DNA of 64,000 nucleotides from Pseudoscardovia radai (GCF_002259605.1 NZ_MWWR01000018.1:1-64000); one strand, 5' to 3'; counted from the stretch's first letter, positions 25,956 to 35,391 are shown. A program made the numbers and translations. The notes: a model not told the origin generated them from the letters alone.

Positions 25956-26876
25956 ATGCGCGCAAAACCTGCCAAGCGCGTCGCCGCGGCCGTTCTTGCC
26001 GCGGCACTGGCCCTGTTCGGCTGCGCCGCGTGCGGAACGTCGGACGGTCTGGACGACCAGGCGAAATCGATCGACCTGTCGAATGTGACGAAGAACGATG
26101 AGATCGCCGCTTTGCTTCCCGAATCCGTCGCTGGCGACGGGGTGCTGACGATCGGAAGCGAGACGACGTTCCCGCCCGCCGAGTTCCTCACCGAAGACAA
26201 CAAGACGGCCATCGGGTACGAGATGGACCTCGCGAAGGCCCTGGGCGCCGTGCTTGGGCTCGAGGTGGAGGTGCAGTCGTCGTCGTTCGATTCGATCATC
26301 CCCGCCGTGGGAAGCAAATACGACATCGGCATGTCGGGATTCACCATCACCGCCGAACGTGAGAAAAGCGTCAACTTCGTGAGCATCTACACGGCCGGCA
26401 TGGTCTACGTGGTGCAGAAGGGCAACCCCACGGGCATCGATCCCACGGCGCAGTACGGCCTGTGCGGACGCAAGGTGGCCGTGCAGACGGCCACGGCCGA
26501 GGAGGACGAGGTCACCGAGATCAACGAGGAATGCGTGGCGGCGGGCCAGCCGTCCATCGACATCCAGCCGTACGCGGGGCAGACCTCCGTGGCAACGGCC
26601 GTGGTCTCCGGCAAAGCCGACGTGATGGACGTGGATTCTACGGTCGGCGACTACGCGGTGCGTCAGACGGGCGACAAGCTCGAGACGATCGGCGGTATGC
26701 ACGGTGTGGCGCCGCAGGGCATCGTGGTGGCGAAGGATGACACGGCCACGGCCGAGGCTCTCCGCCAGGCCATGCAGCAGCTTATAGACGACGGCACGTA
26801 TATGAGGATCCTCGAGGCATGGGGCGTGGAGTCCGGCGCCATCGAGACATCCGAGATCAACCCCGAGGTGGAATAG
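25956..26876 (+). CDS. Amino-acid ABC transporter substrate-binding lipoprotein (family 3)
   Basis: Extracytoplasmic binding protein for a polar amino acid. Lipoprotein signal with lipobox ALFGC (Cys about residue 22). The SBP_bac_3 pattern is present: GVLTIGSETTFPPAEFLTEDN, GYEMDLAKALGAVLGLEVEV, FDSIIPAVGSKYDIGMSGFTIT and REKSVNFVSIY. 306 residues. The ATG at 25956 is chosen because GAAGGAG lies 5 nt upstream; the in-frame ATG at 25941 lacks one. First gene of a three-gene operon with permease and ATPase on its heels. Substrate within the family (His, Gln, Arg, Cys and others) cannot be read from the sequence. Confidence 0.93.
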   Translation: MRAKPAKRVAAAVLAAALALFGCAACGTSDGLDDQAKSIDLSNVTKNDEIAALLPESVAGDGVLTIGSETTFPPAEFLTEDNKTAIGYEMDLAKALGAVLGLEVEVQSSSFDSIIPAVGSKYDIGMSGFTITAEREKSVNFVSIYTAGMVYVVQKGNPTGIDPTAQYGLCGRKVAVQTATAEEDEVTEINEECVAAGQPSIDIQPYAGQTSVATAVVSGKADVMDVDSTVGDYAVRQTGDKLETIGGMHGVAPQGIVVAKDDTATAEALRQAMQQLIDDGTYMRILEAWGVESGAIETSEINPEVE

Positions 26877-26877
26877 A

Positions 26878-27846
26878 ATGAAGAAGAGCAAGCAACAGGA
26901 ACCCGATATCCCCAACAAGATCGACGCCTTGCCACAGCGCCGCCCGGGGCCCATCGTGGCGGCCGTCATCGTCGCGATCCTCGCGGCGCAGTTCATCCAC
27001 ATGCTCGTCACGAACGAGAACTTCGAGTGGAACGTCGTGTGGACGTATCTGTTCAACGAGCATGTGCTCAGCGGCGTGGGCTGGACGCTGATCCTCACGG
27101 TGGCGTCGATGGTCATCGCCATCGTGCTCGCCGTGGCGCTCGCCATCATGCGCAAATCGTCGAACCCCGTGCTGCGCGGCGTCAGCTGGTTCTACATCTG
27201 GTTCTTCCGCGGAACCCCTGTGTACACGCAGCTCGTGTTCTGGGGCCTGATCTCCGTGCTCATGCCGAAGCTGAGCCTCGGCATCCCGTTCGGCCCCGAG
27301 TTCTGGAGCTGGAACACGGCCGACGTGTTCACGGCCAGCCGCGCGGCCATCATCGGCCTGGCGCTTAACGAGGCCGCGTATCTGGCGGAAATCGTGCGCG
27401 CGGGCCTCGAGGCCGTCGACCCCGGCCAGCGCGAGGCGGCAGAGGCCCTCGGCATGAAGCCGAGCCTCATCATGCGCCGCATCATCCTGCCGCAGGCCAT
27501 GCGCATCATCATCCCGCCCACCGGCAACGAGGTCATCGGCATGCTCAAGACCACCTCGCTTGTGCTGGCCGTGCCGTTCACGCTGGAGCTGCAGTACGTC
27601 ACGACCACGCTCGCGAACCGCGTGTACAAGCCGATCCCGCTGCTGCTTGTGGCGGCCATCTGGTACCTCGTCATCACGTCCATCCTCATGGTGGTGCAGT
27701 CCAAGCTCGAGAAGCATTTCGGCAAGGGCTTTGACATCCGCGGCGGCGTGGAGCAGTTCGACCCGGCCGACGCCACCGAGACGAAGCGCACCAAGGCCAG
27801 TGCCGAGGACCGCCAGGACGTGCAGATGATCGGCCTCAACGCGTAG
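26878..27846 (+). CDS. Amino-acid ABC transporter permease (HisMQ/GlnP type)
   Basis: Inner-membrane permease with one TM near the N-terminus (IVAAVIVAILAAQFIHMLV) and four further segments. The EAA coupling loop is EAAYLAEIVRAGLEAVDPGQREAAEALGMKP, and WFYIWFFRGTPVYTQLVFWG is the conserved opening of the family. The 322 residues include a charged cytosolic C-terminal tail of about 45 residues. Starts 1 bp after the stop of the binding-protein gene. Only one permease gene is present, so the transporter probably works as a homodimer. Confidence 0.93.
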   Translation: MKKSKQQEPDIPNKIDALPQRRPGPIVAAVIVAILAAQFIHMLVTNENFEWNVVWTYLFNEHVLSGVGWTLILTVASMVIAIVLAVALAIMRKSSNPVLRGVSWFYIWFFRGTPVYTQLVFWGLISVLMPKLSLGIPFGPEFWSWNTADVFTASRAAIIGLALNEAAYLAEIVRAGLEAVDPGQREAAEALGMKPSLIMRRIILPQAMRIIIPPTGNEVIGMLKTTSLVLAVPFTLELQYVTTTLANRVYKPIPLLLVAAIWYLVITSILMVVQSKLEKHFGKGFDIRGGVEQFDPADATETKRTKASAEDRQDVQMIGLNA

Positions 27847-27861
27847 GGGGAGGACAGACGA

Positions 27862-28683
27862 ATGACTGAGAAGACTGAGACAATCGCGAAGAACGCTAAG
27901 ACCAACGATGCCGCCCGTCCGGCCATCGACATCCGCGAGGTGCACAAGGCCTTCGGCTCGCTGCATGTGCTCAAGGGCGTGAGCCTGACCGTGATGCCCG
28001 GCACCGTCACCGTGATCCTCGGGCCCTCCGGCTCGGGCAAGTCCACGCTGCTGCGCATGATCAACCAGCTCGAGACCGTCTCCGGCGGCGAGATCTACGT
28101 GGACGGCCAGCTCCAGGGCTACAAGCACGAGATGCACCGCGGGCAGGACCGCCTGCGCCGCATGAGCGACCACGAGATCGCCGAGCAGCGCTCCCGCATC
28201 GGCATGGTGTTCCAGCGCTTCAACCTGTTCCCGCACAAAACCGTGCTCGAGAACGTCATGGAGGCGCCCGTGCACGTCAAGGGCATGTCTAAGGCCGACG
28301 CCAAGGCCGAGGCGGTCAAGGACCTCACGCGCGTGGGCATGCAGAACCGCCTGGGGCATTACCCGTCGGAGCTCTCCGGCGGCCAGCAACAGCGCGTGGC
28401 CATCGCCCGCGCCATCGCCATGCACCCCGACATCATGCTGTTCGACGAGCCGACCTCGGCCCTCGACCCCGAGCTCGTGGGCGAGGTGCTCAATGTCATC
28501 CGCGGCCTGGCGGACGATGGCATGACGATGGTCGTGGTGACCCATGAGATCGCCTTCGCGCGCGAGGTAGCCGACCAGGTGGTGTTTATGGACGGCGGCG
28601 TGGTGGTCGAGAAGGGCGGCCCGGAGATCATCGACAATCCGGAAAGCCCGCGCTTCCGGTCCTTCCTCGCGTCCGTGCTTTAA
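27862..28683 (+). CDS. Amino-acid ABC transporter ATP-binding protein (GlnQ type)
   Basis: ATPase of the preceding transporter. Walker [14 protein letters not shown]-loop [17 protein letters not shown] (typical wording of polar amino-acid ATPases), signature [14 protein letters not shown], Walker [20 protein letters not shown]-loop [15 protein letters not shown]. An N-terminal extension of about 20 residues precedes the domain ([20 protein letters not shown]). Starts 15 bp after the permease gene with GGGGGAGGACAG as ribosome site. Followed by a terminator-like hairpin. Confidence 0.95.
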   Translation: MTEKTETIAKNAKTNDAARPAIDIREVHKAFGSLHVLKGVSLTVMPGTVTVILGPSGSGKSTLLRMINQLETVSGGEIYVDGQLQGYKHEMHRGQDRLRRMSDHEIAEQRSRIGMVFQRFNLFPHKTVLENVMEAPVHVKGMSKADAKAEAVKDLTRVGMQNRLGHYPSELSGGQQQRVAIARAIAMHPDIMLFDEPTSALDPELVGEVLNVIRGLADDGMTMVVVTHEIAFAREVADQVVFMDGGVVVEKGGPEIIDNPESPRFRSFLASVL

Positions 28684-28721
28684 GAGAGGGCGCGTTCTGG
28701 CCGGGCGCGACGCCTTTGCGA

Positions 28722-28760
28722 ATGCCGTCGGTTCCGTTGTGGAACCGGCGGCATCGTGTT
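28722..28760 (+). terminator. Terminator of the amino-acid transporter operon
   Basis: ATGCCGTCGGTTCC (28722-28735) pairs with GGAACCGGCGGCAT (28741-28754) through one G-T wobble, with a 5-nt loop; then CGTGTTTTCC. Confidence 0.75.
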
Positions 28761-28767
28761 TTCCGGC

Positions 28768-28825
28768 GGGGAAATCGTGTTTCTGGGCGGGCGTTCCTGT
28801 GCAGGCAGGGAAAATCGTGTTTCCC
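28768..28825. promoter_or_regulatory. Pair of ATCGTG motifs, one an 18-bp palindrome
   Basis: GGGGAAATCGTGTTTC at 28768-28783 and the near-perfect palindrome GGGAAAATCGTGTTTCCC at 28808-28825, 40 bp apart, upstream of glmS. A third partial copy, ATCGTGTTTTCC, trails the terminator at 28753. Confidence 0.45.
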
Positions 28826-28915
28826 CAAGCCCCGGACCCGCTGCCGACACGCGCGGGGCGTGGAGGTTCGGCGCGTTCACGGCACCGATCGCGCCGTGTC
28901 GCCACGGATGTCCTA

Positions 28916-28929
28916 TACAATCGCAAGCA
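28916..28929 (+). promoter_or_regulatory. -10 box of glmS, probably leaderless transcript
   Basis: TACAAT at 28916-28921 stands 7 bp before the ATG of glmS, and no ribosome site is present between them, so the transcript probably starts on the A of the start codon. Confidence 0.5.
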
Positions 28930-30815
28930 TGTGCGGAATCGTAGGATACGCGGGACCCGCTCCCGCCAATGCAAAGCCTTTGGAAGTGTGCCTGCAGGGC
29001 CTCAAGCGTCTGGAATACCGCGGATACGATTCCGCCGGCGTCGCGCTTGCCGCGCCCGGCATGGACACCGTGGTCTTCAGGAAGAAGGCGGGGCGCCTCG
29101 ACAACCTCGTCAAGGAGACGCAGCGCAGCCCCATGCCCGACGCGACCGTCGGCATCGGCCACACGCGCTGGGCCACGAACGGCGCGCCGAGCGACGTCAA
29201 CGCACACCCGCATATCTCGCAGGACGGCAAGATCGCGCTGATCCACAACGGCATCATCGAGAACGCCGCGCAGCTCAAGTTCGAGCTGCAGGCCGAGGGC
29301 TACTCCTTCAGCTCCGGCACCGACACCGAGGTCGCCGCCAAGCTGCTCGGGAAAATCGCCAACCAGGTCATCGACGAAACCGGCACGCCCGACCTCTTCG
29401 AGGCGCTGCGCCGCGTCTCGCGCATGTTGTCCGGCGCCTTCACGCTGCTTGCGGTTGACGTGCGCCAGCCCGATATCGTGGTCGGTTCGCGCCACGATTC
29501 GCCGCTCGTCGTGGGCCTCGGCGACGGCGAGAACTTCCTGGGCTCCGACGTCGCCGCGTTCGTGGCCTACACCAAGAACGCGCTCGAGCTCGGCCAGGAC
29601 GAGGCCGTGTGCATCAGCGCCGGCAGCGTGACCGTCACCGATTTCGACGGCAACCCCGTCGAGGCCAAGCCGTTCACCGTGGACTGGGACGCCTCCGCCT
29701 CCGAGAAGGGCGGCTGGGATTCGTTCATGGACAAGGAGATCCACGAGGACCCGGAGGCCGTGCGCAACACGCTGCTCGGGCGCGTGGACCTCGACGGGCG
29801 GCTCAACCTCGACGAGCTGCATATCGACGAGAACGCGTTCAAGTCCATCGACAAAATCATCGTGGTGGCCTGCGGAACCGCATCGTACGCGGGAATCGTG
29901 GCCAAATACGCGATCGAGCACTGGGTGCGCATCCCGGTCGAGGTGGAACTCGCCAGCGAATTCCGCTACCGCGACCCGATCCTCACGCCGCGCACGCTCG
30001 TCGTCGCCATCTCGCAGTCCGGCGAGACCATGGATACGCTGATGGCGCTGCGCCACGCGCGCGAGCAGGGCTCGAAGGTGCTCGCCATCTGCAACACGCA
30101 GGGCAGCTCCATCCCGCGCGAATCCGACGCCGTGCTGTACACGCACGCCGGCCCGGAGATCGCCGTCGCCTCTACGAAGGCCTTCCTTGCGCAGATCACC
30201 GCCGCCTACCTGCTCGGCCTGTACCTGGCGCAGACCAAAGGCACCATGTACCGCGACGAGATCGGCAACACGCTTGAGGCGCTGTCGCAGATGCCCGAGA
30301 AGATCCAGTGGGTGCTCGACACGCAGCCGCAGACGATCCACGACACCGCGCGGCGCATGGTCGACGCCCATTCCTTCCTCTTCCTGGGCCGGCACGTGGG
30401 GTACCCGATTGCGCTCGAGGGCGCGCTCAAGCTCAAGGAGATCGCGTACACCTTTACCGAGGGATTCGCCGCGGGCGAGCTCAAGCACGGGCCGATTGCG
30501 CTGGTGGACGAGGGCGAGCCGGTGGTGGTGATCGTGCCGCCGGCGCGCGGGCGCAACATTCTGCACGCAAAGGTGATGAGCGCCATCGAGGAGGTGCAGG
30601 CGCGCGGTGCCTTCACGATTGCCGTGGCCGAGGAGGGCGACGAGGACGTGGCGCAGAAGGCCGACGTGGTGTTCTGGCGTCCCGAGTGCCCGACGCTGAT
30701 GAGCCCGCTCGTGGATGTGGTGCCGCTGCAGCTGTTCGCCATGGACATGGCGATGCTCAAGCATTACGACGTCGACAAGCCGCGCAATCTCGCCAAATCG
30801 GTGACCGTGGAGTAG
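28929..30815 (+). CDS. glmS: Glutamine-fructose-6-phosphate aminotransferase (isomerizing)
   Basis: First committed step to UDP-GlcNAc for peptidoglycan. The start is fixed by the N-terminal nucleophile: ATG then TGC, giving MCGIVGYAGPAPANAKPLEV, where Cys becomes residue 1 after Met removal. The glutaminase domain has HTRWATNGAPSDVNAHPH and the NGIIEN motif; the two SIS isomerase domains follow (VACGTASYAGIVAKYAIEHW, SQSGETMDTLMALRHA, and KEIAYTFTEGFAAGELKHGP). 628 residues, normal length, ending KPRNLAKSVTVE. No glmS ribozyme is seen upstream, and a leaderless transcript would exclude one. Confidence 0.97.
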   Translation: MCGIVGYAGPAPANAKPLEVCLQGLKRLEYRGYDSAGVALAAPGMDTVVFRKKAGRLDNLVKETQRSPMPDATVGIGHTRWATNGAPSDVNAHPHISQDGKIALIHNGIIENAAQLKFELQAEGYSFSSGTDTEVAAKLLGKIANQVIDETGTPDLFEALRRVSRMLSGAFTLLAVDVRQPDIVVGSRHDSPLVVGLGDGENFLGSDVAAFVAYTKNALELGQDEAVCISAGSVTVTDFDGNPVEAKPFTVDWDASASEKGGWDSFMDKEIHEDPEAVRNTLLGRVDLDGRLNLDELHIDENAFKSIDKIIVVACGTASYAGIVAKYAIEHWVRIPVEVELASEFRYRDPILTPRTLVVAISQSGETMDTLMALRHAREQGSKVLAICNTQGSSIPRESDAVLYTHAGPEIAVASTKAFLAQITAAYLLGLYLAQTKGTMYRDEIGNTLEALSQMPEKIQWVLDTQPQTIHDTARRMVDAHSFLFLGRHVGYPIALEGALKLKEIAYTFTEGFAAGELKHGPIALVDEGEPVVVIVPPARGRNILHAKVMSAIEEVQARGAFTIAVAEEGDEDVAQKADVVFWRPECPTLMSPLVDVVPLQLFAMDMAMLKHYDVDKPRNLAKSVTVE

Positions 30816-30881
30816 TCGAGAGGGGCTGGGGCGCGCTGGCGCGACGGCGGGGCGGCGCGACGGCCTGGCCTAATCGGGGTC

Positions 30882-31863
30882 GAGGGTGCACGGAATTGCA
30901 CCCTCGACCCCAATTACTCTGCACAATCCCGGCTTTTCCCTGCCTAATCGGGGTCGAAGGTGCACGATGTTGCGCCTTCGGTGCGGGTTAGCCCATCTTT
31001 CCTTGGTCGATTCCTCCCTATCCCCGGTCGAGGGTGCACGATTTTGCACCCTCGGCGTGGGTTGGGTGGGGAGAAGGGGTGGCGGGGAAGGGTTATTGCG
31101 GTCGAGGGTGCGGGAATTGCTCCTTCGGTGGCGGTTAGAGGAGGAAAAGGGCTGTCAAGGCGAGGTATTTGGGGTCGAGGGTGCACAATCTTGCACCCTC
31201 GGTGCTGATTGCCTCACATTTCCTCAGCTTTTTTGCGCTAACGGTGGTCGAGGGTGCACGGAATTGCACCCTGGGTGCCGGTTACCCCGCTTAATTCCGG
31301 CTTTCCCCACCTATTCCCGTTCGAGGGTGTACGATTTTGCACCTTCGACGCGGGTTATCCCGTCTTTCTCTGGCCGATACCGCCCTAATCGGGGTCGAGG
31401 GTGCATGATTGTGCTCCCTAGCGCGGGTTGAGTAGGGAAGAGGGCTGTTGGGGTGGGGTATCTGGGGTCGAGGGTGCAGGGAATTGCTCCTTCGGTGGCG
31501 GTTAGAGGAGGAAAAGGGCTGTCAAGGCGGGGTATTTGGGGTTGAGGGTGCACGATGTTGCACCTTGGGTGCCGGTTACCTTGCCCGATCCCGGCTTTTC
31601 CTGGCCTAATTGGGGTCGAGGGTGCACGGAATTGCACCCTCGGCGTGGGTTGGGTGGGGAGAAGGGGTGGTGGGGAAGGGTAATCGTGGTTGAGGGTGCA
31701 CGATTGTGCTCCCTCGGCGTGGGTTGGGCGGGGAAAAAGGGTGGTGGGGAAGGGTTATTGCGGTCGAGGGTACATGATGTTGCACCTTGGGTGGCGGGTA
31801 CCTTGCCCGATCCCGGCTTTTCCTGACCTAATCGGGGTCGAGGGTGCACGATGTTGCGCCTTC
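30882..31863. repeat. Family A hairpin array 5 (14 units, 73-74 bp period)
   Basis: Cores start at 30882, 30956, 31030, 31104, 31177, 31250, 31323, 31397, 31470, 31544, 31618, 31692, 31766 and 31840. Stems range from perfect (30882, 31030, 31177, 31618) to decayed. Linkers share array-specific wording, for example CCCGGCTTTTCCYKRCCTAA and GGGGAGAAGGGGTGG. Confidence 0.92.
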
Positions 31864-32001
31864 GGTGGCGGGTAGGAGAGGACAGGGGATTGGGAAGGGT
31901 CGCAGAATGGGAAACGGCCCACATAGTGAACTTGGCGCGTCGCCCCGGCGATCCCATACGATGAATAGCGCGCTTCGGGAGTACGGCGGGCGGACGGAAG
32001 G

Positions 32002-32018
32002 GTGGTGTCGCACACCAC
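32002..32018. promoter_or_regulatory. 17-bp palindrome, possible operator
   Basis: GTGGTGT-CGC-ACACCAC is a perfect 7-bp dyad about 30 bp upstream of the candidate -35 box of the nnrD fusion gene. Confidence 0.4.
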
Positions 32019-32049
32019 GGTGTGAATTTGAGATGAACGCGTCATCTTC

Positions 32050-32077
32050 TTGACGTGGAGAGGGGGTAGGGTAGGAA
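32050..32077 (+). promoter_or_regulatory. Candidate promoter of the nnrD fusion gene
   Basis: TTGACG (32050-32055), a 16-bp spacer and TAGGAA (32072-32077). The -35 is good, the -10 weak. The leader would be about 65 nt. Confidence 0.4.
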
Positions 32078-32148
32078 ACAGATTCCTAAACTGTATGCAT
32101 GTATGCGCATAAGCGCTGCACCAATGAATGGAGAGGGAGAGACAGTTT

Positions 32149-34350
32149 ATGCAGTGGGATTTGCAATGTGCTGGAACAGTTCTCCACGTCCCGGGACTGA
32201 AGGATTCCAAGTACACGCGTGGCGTGGTTGCTTTCGTCACGGGATCGGAGCGATACCCGGGTGCCGCGCTGCTCGGCGTGTCGGCCGCCACTCAGACGGG
32301 CGCCGGCTACGTGCGCTACGTGGGTCCGCGCCGCTGCGAGGACGCGATCCTTGCCGCGCATCCCGAGGTCGTGTTCGGCGAGGGAACGGCGAACGCCTGG
32401 GTCGTGGGCTCGGGCATGGACAGCGCCATCGCCGAATCGGGCCGCCGCACGCTTATCCTGTCGCTGCTGCCCGGCTCCCTCGTCACCAAGGACCGCGGCC
32501 GTGACGGCGCCATGCCGTTCATCGTCATGGACGCCGGCGCCCTCGGTGCGTTCTACACCGCCGCGAAGTCCGCGCCGGATTCGCCGGTTATCGCGCGCAC
32601 CGTCATCACGCCGCATTCCGGCGAGGCCGCCGCGCTCGCACGCGCACTGGGCTACGACGTGCACCACGGCGAGGTCGAATCGTCTCCCCGCATCTGGGCG
32701 CAGATCCTTGCCGACCGCCTCGGCTGCGTATGCGTGCTCAAGGGCTCCGACACCGTCATCGCCACCGCCAACCGCCCGGGCGACCTGCTCGAATACACGC
32801 AGGGCACGCATTGGCTCGCCACCGCCGGCACGGGCGACGTGCTCGCCGGCGTCATCGGCACCATCGTGGCGCAGAACGCCGCACGCATCGACGCGGGTGA
32901 GCTCACCCTCGCGCAGGCCGCGGCGACGGGCGTCGCGCTGCATGGCCTCGCGGGCGCGCTCGCGGCACACGATGCCATGGCCGTGTGCGCCATGGGACTC
33001 CTCCCGTTCATGGTCACCACCAACGGCGGTCCGATCAACGCCTCCGACGTCGTCTCCTGCCTGCCGCTTGCATACGAGACGATTGCCAACCCCAACGAGG
33101 GAACGTACGCGCGCATCCGCGCCATCATCGATCCGACCGGCGAGATCGAGCGCAAGTACCGCGCGCTGTTCGCGCCTGCGGAGCCCGAACCCGCCGCCGG
33201 CCAGTTCGGTAAGCCCGGCCAGGGCGGTGCGCCCGCCGGCTGGCCCGCCGCACCGCAGGACGGCGGCGCCGCAAACCCTCCGTCTGACGGTCGCGTGGTC
33301 CCGGACTTCGGTACGCCCGCCCGCCCGACCGTCGTCGCGTGGGCCGGATCCGGCCGCATCGTGATCCCCGGCTCGCAGGCGCGTCCTGCGTCCGCGCTCG
33401 AGGAAACCGCCGCTCCCTCCGCCTCCGCCGTGGCATCCGGCTCCGGCCGCATCGCGGTGCCCGGCTCGCAGGCCCCGAAGGCCGCGAAGGGCGGTTCCGG
33501 CCGCATTGCAGTTCCGGGTTCCCAGGCGCCGAAGGGTGGTTCTGGCCGCATTGCCGTTCCTGGCTCGCAGGCTCCCAAGGGTGGCTCGGGCCGCATTGCC
33601 GTTCCTGGCTCGCAGGCTCCCAAGGGCGGCTCCGGTCGCATCGCCGTTCCGGGCGCGCAGGCCGCGAAGGCGGCCAAGGGCGGTTCGGGCCGCATCGCGG
33701 TGCCCGGCGCCCAGGCCCCGAAGGCCGCGCCCGCTCCCGCCAAGCCGGCGGCGCCCGCCGTGCGCAAGGGTGGTTCGGGCCGCGTGTCCGTGCCCGGTTC
33801 GCAGGTGGTGGATGTGTTCTCGTCCACGATTCGCACGCTGCCCGGCAAGGGCGGCTCCGGCCGCGTGTCCATCCCCGGCTCCCAGATCCGCACGTTCACG
33901 CACGAGCGCTATGTGATCCCCGCCCCGGGTGCCGGCGCTCCGTATGCCGCCTCGCAGGACGGCGCCCCGTTCGGTGCGGCCGAGCGCTTCGTGCCCGGTT
34001 CCTTCGCCCCGGATGCCGCGCAGTTTGGCACGTCTGATGCCGCGGGCGCCGTCGCGCAGCCCCAGGCGCAGCAGCCTGCGCCCGAACCCGCTCCGGCCCC
34101 GGTTCCGCCCAAGCCGCTTCCAAACGTCGTGACGGAGGAACAGCAGGACGACGGCACCGTCGACATCGTGGTGCCCATCCGCTCCGCCGCCGATCCCGCC
34201 GCGGCCCCCGTCAGCGTCTCGCGTTCGCGCTCGCGCGTGTACGATCCGAACGGAGACGCGCTGCGCCCGCTCACCCCGCCGGCCATGAAGAAGCCCGGCG
34301 CCGATCCCAAGGCTGCCGACGCGGCCGCCGGCGAGGCCGAAGGCAAGTGA
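32149..34350 (+). CDS. nnrD: ADP-dependent NAD(P)H-hydrate dehydratase fused to a nine-fold SGRI-repeat tail (733 aa)
   Basis: Residues 1 to about 340 are a ribokinase-fold NAD(P)HX dehydratase, which repairs hydrated NAD(P)H: YTRGVVAFVTGSERYPGAALLG, RTVITPHSGEAAALARALGY and LATAGTGDVLAGVIGTIVA (catalytic GTGD) are diagnostic. No epimerase (YjeF_N) half is attached. From about 340 on is a low-complexity tail with nine copies of G-S-G-R-I/V-x-V/I-P-G-S/A-Q (about 400-575), most spaced by APKGG, followed by a Pro/Ala-rich stretch and a C-terminal segment with DGTVDIVVPIRS and SVSRSRSRVYDPNG. ATG 32149 follows GAGAGGGAGAG; an ATG at 32128 lacks a site. The tail's role is unknown. rluA overlaps the stop. 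Confidence 0.88.
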   Translation: MQWDLQCAGTVLHVPGLKDSKYTRGVVAFVTGSERYPGAALLGVSAATQTGAGYVRYVGPRRCEDAILAAHPEVVFGEGTANAWVVGSGMDSAIAESGRRTLILSLLPGSLVTKDRGRDGAMPFIVMDAGALGAFYTAAKSAPDSPVIARTVITPHSGEAAALARALGYDVHHGEVESSPRIWAQILADRLGCVCVLKGSDTVIATANRPGDLLEYTQGTHWLATAGTGDVLAGVIGTIVAQNAARIDAGELTLAQAAATGVALHGLAGALAAHDAMAVCAMGLLPFMVTTNGGPINASDVVSCLPLAYETIANPNEGTYARIRAIIDPTGEIERKYRALFAPAEPEPAAGQFGKPGQGGAPAGWPAAPQDGGAANPPSDGRVVPDFGTPARPTVVAWAGSGRIVIPGSQARPASALEETAAPSASAVASGSGRIAVPGSQAPKAAKGGSGRIAVPGSQAPKGGSGRIAVPGSQAPKGGSGRIAVPGSQAPKGGSGRIAVPGAQAAKAAKGGSGRIAVPGAQAPKAAPAPAKPAAPAVRKGGSGRVSVPGSQVVDVFSSTIRTLPGKGGSGRVSIPGSQIRTFTHERYVIPAPGAGAPYAASQDGAPFGAAERFVPGSFAPDAAQFGTSDAAGAVAQPQAQQPAPEPAPAPVPPKPLPNVVTEEQQDDGTVDIVVPIRSAADPAAAPVSVSRSRSRVYDPNGDALRPLTPPAMKKPGADPKAADAAAGEAEGK

Positions 34351-35312
34351 CCTCCGGCCATCACCGCTGGGTGGTGAGCGAACCTGACGTTCCCGACGAT
34401 ATCGGCATTCTCTATGAGGATGCCGATATCGTCGTTCTGGACAAGCCTCACCTGCTGCCCACCATGCCGCGCGGCATGTGGTACCGCCACACCGCGCTGA
34501 TGCGCCTGCGCGAGATGTACGGCGACGATGCCATCGTGCCCGCGCACCGCCTCGACCGCGCCACGGCGGGCGTTGTGGTTTTCGTGCGCACGCCTGCGCT
34601 GCGCGGCGCGTTCCAGACGCTGTTCCAGGAGCGCCGCGTGCGCAAGGTGTACGAGTGCATCGCGCCCTGCGCGCCCGTGCGCCTGCAGCGGCGCGGCGCG
34701 GTCGGCGGCGTGCGCGAGGCGGCGGAAAGCGAAGGGTCCACGATGGCGTCGCCGAGACGAGGAAGATCACCGCACGAGCCGGTTCTTCCGCCTGTGCGCG
34801 ACATCGTGGCGCAGGCGCGGCGCGTGCCGTCGATCGCCGACATCCCCGGCGTGCGCCTCGGGCCTGTGGGAATCGTGACGCCGCTTGACCCGCCGCGCGC
34901 GTTCCCGTTGATGCGTCGCTCGCATATCACGAAGCTGCGCGGTGTGCTCCAGGCCTTCGAGGAGCCGGGCGAGACGAATGCGGTGAGCGTCATCGGTCTG
35001 TGCGACGACCAGACCGCCGTGCGTCGGCGTGACGAGACAGGGGAGCGGGTGGCGCTCGCGCCCCTGGGATTGCGGGCGTATCGCTTGGAGCCGCGGACCG
35101 GGAAAACGCACCAGTTGCGCGTGCACATGGCCGCGCTGGGGCTGCCGATTCTCGGCGACGATATGTATCCGCGCGTGCTGGATCCTGGTCGGGGAGACCT
35201 TGACGATTCCGCCGCGCCGCCCCTTCAGCTCGTTGCGCGCGAGCTGCGCTTCTCCGACCCGCGCGACGGAACGCCCCGGGTTTTCCGCAGCCGCATTCCC
35301 CTCGCGGTGTGA
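34347..35312 (+). CDS. RluA-family RNA pseudouridine synthase
   Basis: Isomerises uridine to pseudouridine in rRNA or tRNA. Catalytic Asp lies in AHRLDRATAGVVVFVRT (motif HRLDxxTSG), and the C-terminal KTHQLRVHMAALGLPILGDDMYP block is the other family signature. The central part has an insertion relative to short RluA members (LQRRGAVGGVREAAESEGST and following). No S4 RNA-binding domain. Begins with GTG at 34347 inside the GTGA overlap with the nnrD fusion stop, so translation is coupled. The exact target site cannot be stated. Confidence 0.9.
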   Translation: MTSGHHRWVVSEPDVPDDIGILYEDADIVVLDKPHLLPTMPRGMWYRHTALMRLREMYGDDAIVPAHRLDRATAGVVVFVRTPALRGAFQTLFQERRVRKVYECIAPCAPVRLQRRGAVGGVREAAESEGSTMASPRRGRSPHEPVLPPVRDIVAQARRVPSIADIPGVRLGPVGIVTPLDPPRAFPLMRRSHITKLRGVLQAFEEPGETNAVSVIGLCDDQTAVRRRDETGERVALAPLGLRAYRLEPRTGKTHQLRVHMAALGLPILGDDMYPRVLDPGRGDLDDSAAPPLQLVARELRFSDPRDGTPRVFRSRIPLAV

Positions 35313-35391
35313 GGTGTTGCGATGCGGCGGGGCCGGCGTCGCGCCATCGTCGCTTTCCTTCGCTCGCCGCCGCAACATCGTCGCATTCGCC

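Larger units (their letters stand above)
30816..32148. other. Long intergenic region dominated by family A array 5
   Basis: Between glmS and the nnrD fusion, co-directional. After the array (30882-31863) come about 280 bp holding CCCATACGATG near 31957, the 17-bp palindrome at 32002-32018 and a candidate promoter at 32050-32077. No gene is supported. Confidence 0.6.

Noticed and set aside
28684-28928. glmS ribozyme
   Set aside because: No pseudoknotted core is seen and the -10 box leaves no leader for it.
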